A stretch of 64,000 nucleotides of DNA from Asticcacaulis sp. AC466 (GTDB taxonomy: Bacteria; Pseudomonadota; Alphaproteobacteria; Caulobacterales; Caulobacteraceae), in assembly GCF_000495815.1 (NCBI RefSeq), contig NZ_AWGE01000007.1, positions 276,915 through 340,914 on the forward strand, written 5' to 3'. A model generated the notes under the pieces. That model searched no databases, had not been told where the DNA came from, and was given only the letters and a program-made list of their open reading frames with translations. Below are positions 51,794 through 60,085 of the stretch, piece after piece (the first letter of the stretch is position 1; every line of letters begins with the position of its first letter). Both the position numbers and the translations under genes were made by a program.

Positions 51794-52507
51794 ATGATGA
51801 TGTCCAAGCTGTTGAATATTTTGTCGAAACCCACAGCCTTCGTGCTGGCCGCAGGTTTGCTTACAGCAACGGCCCTGCCTCAGGCGGCAATGGCCCAGAC
51901 GACGACCCAAAAGATCGCCGCCTCTGACGCCTTTCCGGGTTTGCAAAAATTTCTGTCCCTGCCATCAGGCGAACGCAGCCAGGTCAATGTCTATTACGTG
52001 CTGCGCATCAAGAAGTGCGATACGTCCCAGGTTCATTTGACCCTGACCTCCGGCGGAACGACTACGCCGCTCACCATCGCCGGAGATGGCCGGGTGACGC
52101 CTCTGCCCACGGCAGCACAACTGAATAGCGGTACGGTCAATATTTCGGGCCCATCCACATGTGTGGTTGGCCCAAAGGTGAAGGTCTTTTCGACCCAGGG
52201 ACTGAAATCGGAATATGACGCGGTGGGCCTGGCAACCGGCATCAAACAAGGCAATGCTGCCATGACCAAGATTGCCGGCGTCATGGCCATTGCCCTGCCC
52301 CGGCTCGACCGTGTTCATTTTGTCGGCGGCGGTGACGCTGTGGCGGAATTCGCCAATGGCCAAAATAAGCCTTTGCCCAGGACCGGTAACAACGGTGAAT
52401 ACCCTGCCGGAACCCCCTATTTCGTGCCGTCGCAAATGGCCGGCGCGGTCAAGATTAAGTTGAGCAGCGCGCCCCGCGCGGTGATGTTCGACAATCCACC
52501 GAAATAG
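51794..52507 (+). CDS. Exported protein of unknown function, tandem paralog B
   Basis: From ATG at 51794 (other ATGs follow immediately) the 237-residue product has a signal peptide (FVLAAGLLTATALPQAAMAQ) and the same order of motifs as its neighbour: FPGLQKFLSLPSGERSQV, TPLPTAAQLNSGT, TKIAGVMAIALPRLDRVHF, FANGQNKPLPRT and FVPSQMAGAVKIKL. Identity is moderate but extends over the whole mature region. Two mature Cys (KKCDTS and STCVVG) appear here; paralog A has one at the second site (AKCGIS). Function is unknown. Confidence 0.72.
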   Translation: MMMSKLLNILSKPTAFVLAAGLLTATALPQAAMAQTTTQKIAASDAFPGLQKFLSLPSGERSQVNVYYVLRIKKCDTSQVHLTLTSGGTTTPLTIAGDGRVTPLPTAAQLNSGTVNISGPSTCVVGPKVKVFSTQGLKSEYDAVGLATGIKQGNAAMTKIAGVMAIALPRLDRVHFVGGGDAVAEFANGQNKPLPRTGNNGEYPAGTPYFVPSQMAGAVKIKLSSAPRAVMFDNPPK

Positions 52508-52516
52508 AAATTTAAA

Positions 52517-53029
52517 TCACCCTTGGATCTGGGCCCGTTGGGTTTTTACGGCCTTCTGCGCCGTCACATACATGCCGAGCCAGCCGCCGGCAAAGGCGCA
52601 CACCCCGACAATTAAAGGGCACACCAAGAACAAGGTCGTGGTGCTGGGCAGATGAAGCAGGTCGATCCAGAAATAGGCGGTCAGCAATATGCCGGTAATC
52701 CAGGCGGGGAACTGGCCGATCTTGCCCATGACAGTGGCAAAATAGCCCCCACCCAGGGCGCCCACGGCCCAGGTCACGGGGATGATGATGAAGACCTGAC
52801 CAGAAACCGTCTTCATCAGTTCAGCGCGCTCTGCCGCCTCGACCATATACAGGCCTGGCGGGAAGGGAAACAACTGGTCAAGCACGTATTTGGCAATGGT
52901 ATAGACCAACATGCCAAGCAGAAGCCCCGACAATACGACAAGCGTGACGACGAGCACCTGACGCGTTTTGGCGTCATCCCATTCGCTCAGCCATTCCTGG
53001 AAACGTTCGACAAATGATGACTTCGCCAT
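52517..53029 (-). CDS. Four-helix membrane protein of unknown function
   Basis: From ATG at 53029 (AGGGG site seven bases before) the 170-residue product has four hydrophobic segments at about 24-46, 71-94, 105-122 and 128-150. Short charged ends flank them. The N-terminus is acidic (FVERFQEWLSEWDDAKTRQ). I recognise no family. It is convergent to the unknown paralogous pair. Confidence 0.72.
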   Translation of the reverse strand: MAKSSFVERFQEWLSEWDDAKTRQVLVVTLVVLSGLLLGMLVYTIAKYVLDQLFPFPPGLYMVEAAERAELMKTVSGQVFIIIPVTWAVGALGGGYFATVMGKIGQFPAWITGILLTAYFWIDLLHLPSTTTLFLVCPLIVGVCAFAGGWLGMYVTAQKAVKTQRAQIQG

Positions 53030-53116
53030 GACAACACCCCTGCTTATGACACATTGATGTCCCGTCCGGGGCATCCGGTCAACGTCGCATTGTTAACACA
53101 TTGTAACTTGTCTTGG

Positions 53117-53518
53117 CTAGCCCTGCACGGGACGGGGCCGTCCCATGTCGTCGATCGCCACAAAGGTAAAGATTCCCTCGGTTACGCGCGTCTTTTCCTC
53201 ACCCTCGCGCGGGCGGCGATAGGCGTCGACCTTCATCTTCATCGATGTGCGTCCAACCGAAACAAGCTTGGCATATACGGTCACCTCGTCGCCAACCTGG
53301 ACCGGCGTAAGGAAGACCATGCCGTCCACGGCAATGGTGGCCACGCGGCCCTTAGAAACGCGGGCAGCGATATTGCCGGCGGCAAGGTCCATCTGCGACA
53401 TCAGCCAGCCGCCGAAAATGTCGCCTGATGGGTTAGTGTCGGCGGGCATGGCGGTGGTCAGTATCCCCAGATCGGCGGGATCAGGCAGTTCTGAATGATC
53501 GTGAGGGCTTTTGGCCAT
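53117..53518 (-). CDS. Acyl-CoA thioesterase (YciA-type hotdog)
   Basis: A hotdog-fold thioesterase that hydrolyses acyl-CoA. The 133-residue product has the family motif MPADTNPSGDIFGGWLMSQMDLAAGNIAA at about 24-52, which includes the catalytic Asp/Asn pair. VATIAVDGMVFLTPVQVGDEVTVYAKL follows. Similarity to YciA in the conserved NPSGDIFGGW segment is clear; chain-length preference is unknown. Confidence 0.94.
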   Translation of the reverse strand: MAKSPHDHSELPDPADLGILTTAMPADTNPSGDIFGGWLMSQMDLAAGNIAARVSKGRVATIAVDGMVFLTPVQVGDEVTVYAKLVSVGRTSMKMKVDAYRRPREGEEKTRVTEGIFTFVAIDDMGRPRPVQG

Positions 53519-53550
53519 GTCCTATCGTCCCGTAGTCGTTTCGTCCCGTA

Positions 53551-53589
53551 AAAGAAAAGGCGCTGAAAGCCATTGCCTTCAGCGCCTTG
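53551..53589 (-). terminator. Terminator after rpsU
   Basis: On the minus strand AAGGCGCTGAA pairs with TTCAGCGCCTT (11 pairs, ten-base loop), followed by TTTTCTTTTA. It ends the rpsU transcript. Confidence 0.82.
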
Positions 53590-53618
53590 AACTCTGTCGC
53601 ACCTGACGGCGCGGAGGC

Positions 53619-53855
53619 TTACGCCTTGGCGGCGCGGGTCGGCGCAACGATGCCGCCCTCGCGCTGTATGCGCTTGCGGGCCAGCTTACGGGCGCGGCGA
53701 ACGGCTTCCGCCTGCTGACGGGCGCGCTTTTCGGAGGGCTTTTCGTAATGTACGTGACGCTTCATTTCGCGGAAGGAGCCTTCACGCTGCATCTTCTTTT
53801 TCAGGGCCTTCAGCGCCTGGTCAACATTGTTGTCACGGACGAAAATCTGTACCAA
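53619..53855 (-). CDS. rpsU: 30S ribosomal protein bS21
   Basis: bS21 is a small basic ribosomal subunit protein. The family begins [20 protein letters not shown], and in this gene that N-terminus corresponds to a TTG at 53855 preceded by GGAGAG about nine bases upstream. An ATG at 53870 in the same frame would add MERYL, which is unusual. I therefore place the start at TTG; this is inference. The Arg-rich C-terminus ([15 protein letters not shown]) is typical. A COQ9 gene is divergent next to it, a common alphaproteobacterial arrangement. Confidence 0.9.
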   Translation of the reverse strand: MVQIFVRDNNVDQALKALKKKMQREGSFREMKRHVHYEKPSEKRARQQAEAVRRARKLARKRIQREGGIVAPTRAAKA

Positions 53856-54148
53856 AAGGTATCTCTCCATTCAGGGTTCAGGGGCCGAAGAGGTGTCGCC
53901 AGAAACTCCGGCAGCCTTCCCATCAGCCAATTGCGGAAAAAAGAAACTTGTGCCCGCAAACGAAAGCCTGCGGGAAGATCGGACATGCCCATACATGAGG
54001 TCTTAGGACATGTCCAGACAAACCAAGCCTGAAAAGGGATTTTTGCTGATATTTTATGCCGTCTGCGACATTTTGCTGCCGGCAAATCTGCCACAAATCG
54101 CCTGCTGCCCCCTTGGCGCGGTCCGCGCAAACGCCTATTGTAAGCGCC

Positions 54149-54811
54149 ATGAGCCATCCTGATCCCCTATCTGGACTAAAAGCCGCCGAATCCCGCCTGG
54201 CACAGGCGGTTTCGGCCTATATTCCGACCTTGGGCGTGAACCGGCAGTCGCTTGAGGCGGGTATGCGTGCCTTGGGCCTGAGCGAAGGGGAACGCGACCT
54301 CATCGCGCCGCATGGCGCCGCTGACATCGCCGCTATTCTGTGGCGCGAACATGATTCGGTTCTGCTCAGTGCTGAAACGGCGGACCGGCTCTCCGGTATG
54401 AAGGTTCGGGAGAAAATTGGCTACCTGATCAATCTGCGCCTCGATGCGGGCGCGGCTGACGAAAAACTGGCCACACGCCTGATGGGCTTCTTTGCCCTTC
54501 CCGTCCACGCCGCCCTCTATCATCGCCTGCTGTGGCAGACCGCCGACACCATCTGGCGGCTGGCTGGCGACAAGGCGCTCGACGAAAATCACTATTCCAA
54601 ACGGGTGATCGTCTCCGGCATCCTGACGACAGCGATGATGAGCCGCCTGTCACGCGGCCGCGACGCGCAGGTGGAGCAGGTTGACCGCAATATCGAACAG
54701 GTCATGGCCTATGAAAAATTCAAGGCCAAGCTGCCCGTAAAACCTGAAGAGGTTCTTCTGAACGTCGCAAAATCGCTCGGCCGGCTGCGCTTTCGGAATG
54801 CGGCGGCATGA
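54149..54811 (+). CDS. COQ9-family ubiquinone biosynthesis protein
   Basis: COQ9 is a lipid-binding protein that supports ubiquinone synthesis. The 220-residue product from ATG at 54149 carries the core motif ENHYSKRVIVSGILTTAMM near residue 150, equivalent to the YTKR-x(2)-L signature of the family. An upstream TetR-like helical region includes GDLI-like ADIAAILWREHDS. rpsU-COQ9 adjacency is common in alphaproteobacteria. Its stop overlaps the next gene start as ATGA. Confidence 0.87.
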   Translation: MSHPDPLSGLKAAESRLAQAVSAYIPTLGVNRQSLEAGMRALGLSEGERDLIAPHGAADIAAILWREHDSVLLSAETADRLSGMKVREKIGYLINLRLDAGAADEKLATRLMGFFALPVHAALYHRLLWQTADTIWRLAGDKALDENHYSKRVIVSGILTTAMMSRLSRGRDAQVEQVDRNIEQVMAYEKFKAKLPVKPEEVLLNVAKSLGRLRFRNAAA

Positions 54812-55140
54812 CGTTTCTGCGCGCCCTGCTGGTTTTTGCATGGGCTTTGATGTCACTGACCGCGACCGCGGTGCCGTCTGCGGCAGCGGCCACCGCCAAC
54901 GCCGCCGATATGCCTTGCCACGATATGGCGGACACCGGACGCGACATGCCCGCCCCCTCACCGATCAAGGGCACCCCCATTGCCATGCCATGCTGTAGCC
55001 AGCCCGTTCTGGCTGCAGCCTCTGCGCCCGTGCCACTATTGCGCCGGACACTCCTGTCGCTGCGTCTGAGGCCGGCCATTGCCGCGCCCCTCATTGGCCT
55101 GCCCGTTCGCCTGGAGCCGCGCCCGCCGAAATTTGTTTGA
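54808..55140 (+). CDS. Small exported Cys-rich protein before copper-type gene
   Basis: The 110-residue product has a signal peptide (FAWALMSLTATAVPSAAAA), then MPCHDMADTG and MPCCSQPVLAAA, and a basic, Pro-rich end. Cys/His/Met patterns (MPCHDM, MPCC) suggest copper or other soft-metal handling. It overlaps the COQ9 stop by four bases (ATGA) and is followed by a Met/His-rich protein, which strengthens the metal idea. I do not recognise a named family (weak likeness to DUF2946-type copper-associated peptides). Confidence 0.6.
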   Translation: MTFLRALLVFAWALMSLTATAVPSAAAATANAADMPCHDMADTGRDMPAPSPIKGTPIAMPCCSQPVLAAASAPVPLLRRTLLSLRLRPAIAAPLIGLPVRLEPRPPKFV

Positions 55141-55183
55141 TGGTCTGAACCCTTTTCCCATCACTCAATTTCAGGAGACAGCA

Positions 55184-56431
55184 ATGTCCCACGCCAAGAC
55201 CGCGACCGCGTTGACCGCGGCGCTTTTCACCCTGGCCGGCGTTCCAGCGTTCGCCCAGAACCATGACACACATGCAAATCAGGCCCCGGATACGTCTGAA
55301 ATGGACATGTCAGGGATGGACATGTCCCAAATGGACCATTCGCCAATGAATATGACGCCGAAATCAGGATGGACGGTCATGCACCACACCGTGCTGAACT
55401 TCGTCGCTGATAATCAGGAAGGGCCACGCGGCGGATCAAAGTCGTTCGTCGCCGGCATGACCATGATCATGGCGTCACGCGCCCTTAATGACCGCACCGA
55501 CCTTGATCTCGACCTGATGCTGTCACCCGACGCCTTCATGGGCAAGGGCGGTTATCCGTTGCTGCTCCAAACCGGCGAAACGGCGGATGGCGTACATCAC
55601 CTTGTCGATGCCCAGCATCCGCACGACCTATTCATGGCTATGACCGCCAAGGTCACCCGCCGGTTTTCGGACAATGCCAAAGGCTTCGTTCTGGTGGGCT
55701 GGCCCGGCGATGCGGGCTTCGGTCCGCAAGCCTTCATGCATCGGCCGTCAGGTGAAAACTTCCCGCTGGCGCCGATCACCCACCACTGGTTCGATTCCGG
55801 CCACATCACCATGGGCGTCGTCACCGCCGGCATGTCCCGGGGGCCATTGCAGGTCGAAGTATCGCAATTCACCGGCCGGGAGCCGGATCAGTACCGGTTC
55901 AACCTCGACCGGCCCCGTCTCGATTCGACCGCTGTCCGCCTGATCTGGGCGCTAAACGACCGTCTGTCCGCTCAGGCATCCTGGGCCCATCAGGTCAGTC
56001 CGGAACAACTGCATCCGCAGGAGGATATCAATCGCCAATCCTTGAGCCTGGCCTATGCCGGCCCGCATCTGGCTTCGACCCTCGCCTGGGGCCGCAAGGA
56101 GGCCACAGACGGCTCGGAAAAGCCCAGCGACGCCTGGCTGGTGGAAAACACTTATCGCTTCAATGACAAATGGATGGCGCTTGGACGGTATGAGCGGGTC
56201 TACAACACCGAACTCGTTGACGGCGCCTACTGGGTGGCCAAGACGGAGATCGGCGCCATCCGTACCTTCCGCATTAATAAGGCCGTGACACTGGGGCTTG
56301 GCGTAACGCGCCAGTTCAATACGGTGCCTGAGGCGTTGAAGCCCATTTACGGCGACCACCCGAATGGCACGGTCGGCTTCCTGCAACTCAAGATCAATCC
56401 CACAGGCAGCATGTCTGGCATGCGGATGTAA
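55184..56431 (+). CDS. Met/His-rich exported beta-rich protein, probable copper-resistance outer-membrane protein
   Basis: From ATG at 55184 (AGGAG site before) the 415-residue product has a signal peptide (AALFTLAGVPAFAQ) and a Met/His/Asp-rich stretch (SEMDMSGMDMSQMDHSPMNM, about 35-60). A large beta-rich domain with alternating hydrophobic strands follows, as in outer-membrane barrels. The DAQHPHDLFMAM and THHWFDSGHI motifs contain further His. The Met-rich segment resembles those of CopB/PcoB copper proteins. It may bind periplasmic copper(I). The assignment is by composition; the exact family was not confirmed. Confidence 0.75.
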   Translation: MSHAKTATALTAALFTLAGVPAFAQNHDTHANQAPDTSEMDMSGMDMSQMDHSPMNMTPKSGWTVMHHTVLNFVADNQEGPRGGSKSFVAGMTMIMASRALNDRTDLDLDLMLSPDAFMGKGGYPLLLQTGETADGVHHLVDAQHPHDLFMAMTAKVTRRFSDNAKGFVLVGWPGDAGFGPQAFMHRPSGENFPLAPITHHWFDSGHITMGVVTAGMSRGPLQVEVSQFTGREPDQYRFNLDRPRLDSTAVRLIWALNDRLSAQASWAHQVSPEQLHPQEDINRQSLSLAYAGPHLASTLAWGRKEATDGSEKPSDAWLVENTYRFNDKWMALGRYERVYNTELVDGAYWVAKTEIGAIRTFRINKAVTLGLGVTRQFNTVPEALKPIYGDHPNGTVGFLQLKINPTGSMSGMRM

Positions 56432-56432
56432 A

Positions 56433-56468
56433 CAAAAGCCCCGCCGAAACCCAAGTTTCGGCGGGGCT
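56433..56468 (-). terminator. Strong hairpin between two convergent genes
   Basis: A perfect 14-pair stem (AGCCCCGCCGAAAC with GTTTCGGCGGGGCT) with a four-base loop. On the minus strand it is followed by TTTGTTT, so it terminates the YciI gene; it can also act on the plus-strand transcript. Confidence 0.78.
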
Positions 56469-56492
56469 GATATTATCGATCCATCAAGAACT

Positions 56493-56795
56493 TCAAGCCG
56501 CGGCTTCAGCCTTTGCCTTAAGGGCTTCGAGGCCAGTGGCAGTTGAGGTGATATTGACTTCGGAAATGGTGTAGTCCGACACGCCATTCACATGGAACGG
56601 GTCCGCACGCAGCATGGTTTCGACTTCGTTGCGGTCACCATCGGCGAAGATCATCCCGCCCGTGCGCGGAACACGGCGACCGGCTGCCAGGAACAAGCCC
56701 TTGGCATAGCCGTCCTTCAACCACGCCATGTGGCCTTCGAGGTAGCGATCAACTTCGTCGTTAGGGACCTTATAGGTCAGGGTTACGATAAACAT
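56493..56795 (-). CDS. YciI-family protein
   Basis: YciI proteins are small cytoplasmic ferredoxin-like-fold proteins, possibly enzymes, with no settled function. The 100-residue product shows MFIVTLTYKVPNDEVDRYLEGHMAWLKDGYAKGLF, in which the conserved His of the family (EGHMAWL) is present. The PRTGGMIFADGD segment with Asp follows, then DPFHVNGVSDYTISE. All usual features are visible. Confidence 0.92.
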   Translation of the reverse strand: MFIVTLTYKVPNDEVDRYLEGHMAWLKDGYAKGLFLAAGRRVPRTGGMIFADGDRNEVETMLRADPFHVNGVSDYTISEVNITSTATGLEALKAKAEAAA

Positions 56796-56878
56796 GTGGC
56801 TTTTCCTTAAGAACTTGACTGTTCTTTGCGCTTATTTTGCCTCAAAATCAATTCGCAAGTGCGAGATTAACCCTGATT

Positions 56879-57958
56879 TCAGACAGATTTGACGCGATTG
56901 ATATGGCCCATCTTGCGACCAGGACGCGGATCGTCCTTGCCGTAGACATAAAGGCGTGAGGCCGGTTCGGCCGACAAATCGGGCCAGGCCAGAATGTCCG
57001 CCCCCAGAAGGTTGGTCATCTCTATGGTGCAGCGGGCGGAGGTATCCCCCAGCGGCCAGCCGGCGACCGCGCGAATATGCTGTTCGAACTGATCGCACCA
57101 GCAGCCATCCTGCGTCCAATGGCCGGAATTATGGACCCGGGGCGCGATCTCATTGAGCAGCAATGCATCGCCGTCGAGCACAAACAGCTCCACGGCCAGA
57201 ACGCCCACATAATCAAGGCCTTCCAGAACCGTCTTGGCGATATCGTGCGCCTTGGCGCTGACGGCGGGCGACACATTGGCGGGCGCCAGGGTGGTCGACA
57301 AAATGCCGCCGACATGATGGTTTTCACCGATCGGAAAGGTCTTTACCTGTCCGTCCCAGCCGCGCGCCGCGACGACGGAAATTTCACGCGTGAAACTGGC
57401 CTTCGCTTCCAGGATGGACGGTCGTCCGTTCAGGTTGTCATAGGCGGCGGGCGCCTCGTCCAGACTGCGGATCCATACCTGCCCCTTGCCGTCATAGCCT
57501 TCGCGGCGAGTCTTCAGAAGAGCGGGCAGACCGGATTGCCGCAGCGCGGCATAAAGGTCGTCCAGACTGTCCACCGGATAAAAATCGACCGTGCCGATCC
57601 CATGGTCCCGCGCAAAGCTTTTTTCCAGCACACGGTCCTGGGTGATGCGCAATGCCTTGGACGACGGGGCAACAATCGCGCCCTTGCCGGTCAGGTAATC
57701 GAGGCTGGACGCCGGCACATTCTCAAATTCAAAGGTAATGACGTCGCAGCTTTCGGCCAGACGGGCCAGGACGGCTTCGTCGGTATAGGCCGCCACCTTG
57801 GAGGCCAGCGACACTTGCGCCGCCGGACTTTCCTTGTCAGGTCCGAAAATGACAACCTTGAAGCCGAGCCTCGACGCAGCCTGGCTCAACATGCGGCCAA
57901 GCTGGCCATCGCCAAGTATACCGATCGTCGCGCCCAGCGACAGAGGAGACTTCAGCAT
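56879..57958 (-). CDS. purK: 5-(carboxyamino)imidazole ribonucleotide synthase (PurK)
   Basis: PurK uses ATP and bicarbonate to carboxylate AIR in purine synthesis. Starting at ATG 57958, the 359-residue product has the N-terminal motif IGILGDGQLGRMLSQAA at about 12-28. The ATP-grasp core contains LKTRREGYDGKGQVWI near residue 146, and LNEIAPRVHNSGHWT near 265. A TTG one codon earlier overlaps the purE stop, but the ATG is preferred. Its ATG shares one base with the purE stop (TGATG), so the two are coupled. Confidence 0.96.
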   Translation of the reverse strand: MLKSPLSLGATIGILGDGQLGRMLSQAASRLGFKVVIFGPDKESPAAQVSLASKVAAYTDEAVLARLAESCDVITFEFENVPASSLDYLTGKGAIVAPSSKALRITQDRVLEKSFARDHGIGTVDFYPVDSLDDLYAALRQSGLPALLKTRREGYDGKGQVWIRSLDEAPAAYDNLNGRPSILEAKASFTREISVVAARGWDGQVKTFPIGENHHVGGILSTTLAPANVSPAVSAKAHDIAKTVLEGLDYVGVLAVELFVLDGDALLLNEIAPRVHNSGHWTQDGCWCDQFEQHIRAVAGWPLGDTSARCTIEMTNLLGADILAWPDLSAEPASRLYVYGKDDPRPGRKMGHINRVKSV

Positions 57959-58449
57959 CAATCTTCTACCGTATCGGGAACACTATCGGTCTGCGCCTGG
58001 CGCAGGGCTTCGATGCGCTCGGCCAGTGCAGGATCGGCCAGGGCCAGGATCTGCGCCGCCAGCAGACCGGCATTCTTGGCGCCCGCCTCGCCGACCGCCA
58101 AGGTGCCCACGGGGACCCCGCCCGGCATCTGGACGATGGACAGAAGGGAATCGATCCCCTTCAGCCCGTCGCGTACCGGCACGGGCACGCCAAGGACGGG
58201 CAGGGTGGTCATGGAAGCGGTCATGCCCGGCAAATGCGCCGCGCCGCCGGCACCGGCGATGATGACCTTGTAACCCGCCGCCTTCGCCCCCGTCGCGAAC
58301 TCATAGAGACGCTGCGGTGTGCGGTGGGCCGAGACGACACGGGACGTATAGGCGACGCCCAGTTGATCCAGCGCCGCGGCGGCGGCTTTCATCACCCCCC
58401 AGTCGGAGCGCGATCCCATGATGATGGCGATGGGGGGCGTGTCGGTCAT
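57958..58449 (-). CDS. purE: N5-carboxyaminoimidazole ribonucleotide mutase (PurE)
   Basis: PurE converts N5-CAIR to CAIR in de novo purine synthesis. The 163-residue product has the family signature [24 protein letters not shown] (about 9-32), SAHRTPQRL near 40, and [14 protein letters not shown] near 67, with the catalytic His. The class I (bacterial) pattern holds. It precedes purK directly. Confidence 0.97.
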   Translation of the reverse strand: MTDTPPIAIIMGSRSDWGVMKAAAAALDQLGVAYTSRVVSAHRTPQRLYEFATGAKAAGYKVIIAGAGGAAHLPGMTASMTTLPVLGVPVPVRDGLKGIDSLLSIVQMPGGVPVGTLAVGEAGAKNAGLLAAQILALADPALAERIEALRQAQTDSVPDTVED

Positions 58450-58678
58450 TCAGTCGTCCTGAAAGGGCGGTTTTGGAAAGGCGCGGAGTATAGTCGGAAG
58501 TGAACGCACTGCAAGCCTTGAGTCCGCCCTTTGTCATTAACTGTTTTCCGTACAATCTACCCCCGAAAAACGCCACATTTCCCCACCATAAAAGATATAT
58601 GCCCCACAGAAATGGCATGGGATTGTGCCCTCGTGTGCATTGCACCCGTCACACTTCCGTGCTTTGATTAGAGGCTAG

Positions 58679-59647
58679 ATGAAGACCGCACAGATAATCA
58701 GACTATCGGACCGAATGGGACTGGATTCACACCTCCAAAAGCTGGACTCCGGATCGGAAAATGACCTGCAAGCCTTTGATGAGGCGGCGGGAAAGCCTGC
58801 CCGCGCCACAACAGCATCGATGCAGAGTCTGCTGGCCCATTATTTCGAGTCGCAAGCCTTCGACAATCGGCACTTTGAGCCCAACACCGTACACGCCCTC
58901 AGCGATCCGCAGAGTGAAACGCGCGCCATCAAGTCTGAGGACCTGATCGAGACCCTGCATGTGTCGGAAGCGGCCTTCGTGCCGCTGACACCTGTGGCAC
59001 AGCCCCCCCAGCCTCAGCCCCAGAGCGAGTCCCCCCCCCATTCGCCGTCGTCGCTTATCGCCCAGGCCGATTGGTCACCGTCGGCGCGCGAACTTATCGA
59101 TTCGCTGATGAAGGAGACGGAGCGCCTCAATGCGCAGGTGGAACAACTCACCCTACAACTTCAGGCCGCCCAGGGCCAGGCGGACAACGACGTCCTCACG
59201 CCGACCCTCAACCGCCGCGCCTTTTTGCGCGAAGTGCACCGCTGTATGGCCGATTGCCGCCGTTATGGCGAAGAGGCGTGCCTGATCTTCCTCGATATGG
59301 ACGGCTTCAAAAGCATTAATGACAGCTACGGCCATGCCGCGGGCGATGCAGCACTCATCTATGTCGCGGAAACACTGAACAACAGCGTGCGCGAAGGCGA
59401 TAGCGTCGGGCGCATGGGCGGCGATGAATTCGCCATACTCCTGCGTCACGCCGACCTCAAATCCTCGCGCATCAAGGCGATGAAGCTGGAAGCCGAATTG
59501 ATGATGGGCACGTTCGAACATGCGGGCCTGTATTTGAAGGCCGGCGGATCGTTCGGCGTGCGCGCCTACGCAGCTCAAGCCTCGGCCGAAGCCTGGGTTA
59601 GCGAGGCCGATGCCGCCATGTTCCTGGCCAAGAAGGCCAGCCGCTAG
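58679..59647 (+). CDS. Diguanylate cyclase (GGDEF)
   Basis: The enzyme makes cyclic di-GMP from two GTP. The 322-residue product has a non-conserved N-terminus and a Pro-rich linker (APPQPQPQSESPP-like at about 108-122). A coiled coil (about 139-165) precedes a GGDEF domain (about 170-320) with RMGGDEFAILL near residue 245. An I-site RxxD (REGD) lies five residues before GGDEF, as in PleD, so product inhibition is likely. The linker is encoded by runs C7 (59003-59009) and C9 (59031-59039). It has no membrane segment, so it is cytoplasmic. Confidence 0.92.
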   Translation: MKTAQIIRLSDRMGLDSHLQKLDSGSENDLQAFDEAAGKPARATTASMQSLLAHYFESQAFDNRHFEPNTVHALSDPQSETRAIKSEDLIETLHVSEAAFVPLTPVAQPPQPQPQSESPPHSPSSLIAQADWSPSARELIDSLMKETERLNAQVEQLTLQLQAAQGQADNDVLTPTLNRRAFLREVHRCMADCRRYGEEACLIFLDMDGFKSINDSYGHAAGDAALIYVAETLNNSVREGDSVGRMGGDEFAILLRHADLKSSRIKAMKLEAELMMGTFEHAGLYLKAGGSFGVRAYAAQASAEAWVSEADAAMFLAKKASR

Positions 59648-59662
59648 AACAGCCGCCCTAAA

Positions 59663-60058
59663 ATGCCTCAACATATCGCTGCCCTCTCCCTGCTCGTCCC
59701 GGATTACGACGAAGCGATCGCTCACTATGTTGACGGACTGGGTTTTGAACTGATCGAAGACACCGACATGGGCGGCGGGAAGCGTTGGGTGCTCGTGGCG
59801 CCGATGGGTGGGCAAACGCGCCTGTTGCTGGCGCGCGCCACCAAGCCGGAACAGGTGGCACAAATCGGTCACCAGGCAGGCGGACGGATCTTCCTCATTC
59901 TCCATACCGATGACTTCGCGCGCGATCATCAGCGCTTTTCAGAGGCCGGCGTGACCTTTACCGAAGCGCCCCGTCATGAGCCATACGGCACCGTGGCGGT
60001 CTTCCGCGACCGGTTCGGTAACCTGTGGGACCTGTTGCAACCGGCCCCCAGTGCGTAA
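59663..60058 (+). CDS. VOC-family (glyoxalase-fold) protein
   Basis: The 131-residue product has the vicinal-oxygen-chelate pattern of two beta-alpha-beta-beta-beta modules: ALSLLVPDYDEAIAHYVDGLGFELIED, then RIFLILHTDDFARDHQRF, then RDRFGNLWDLLQP. VOC proteins bind divalent metals and act in diverse reactions; the specific substrate is unknown. It begins 15 bases after the cyclase stop, so both may be co-transcribed. Confidence 0.9.
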   Translation: MPQHIAALSLLVPDYDEAIAHYVDGLGFELIEDTDMGGGKRWVLVAPMGGQTRLLLARATKPEQVAQIGHQAGGRIFLILHTDDFARDHQRFSEAGVTFTEAPRHEPYGTVAVFRDRFGNLWDLLQPAPSA

Positions 60059-60085
60059 ACAATGGGGCCTAAAAGCTGATTTCGC

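Noticed and set aside
57077..58273. 398-codon plus-strand frame opposite purK/purE
   Set aside because: Antisense to intact purK and purE with overlapping, motif-bearing frames.
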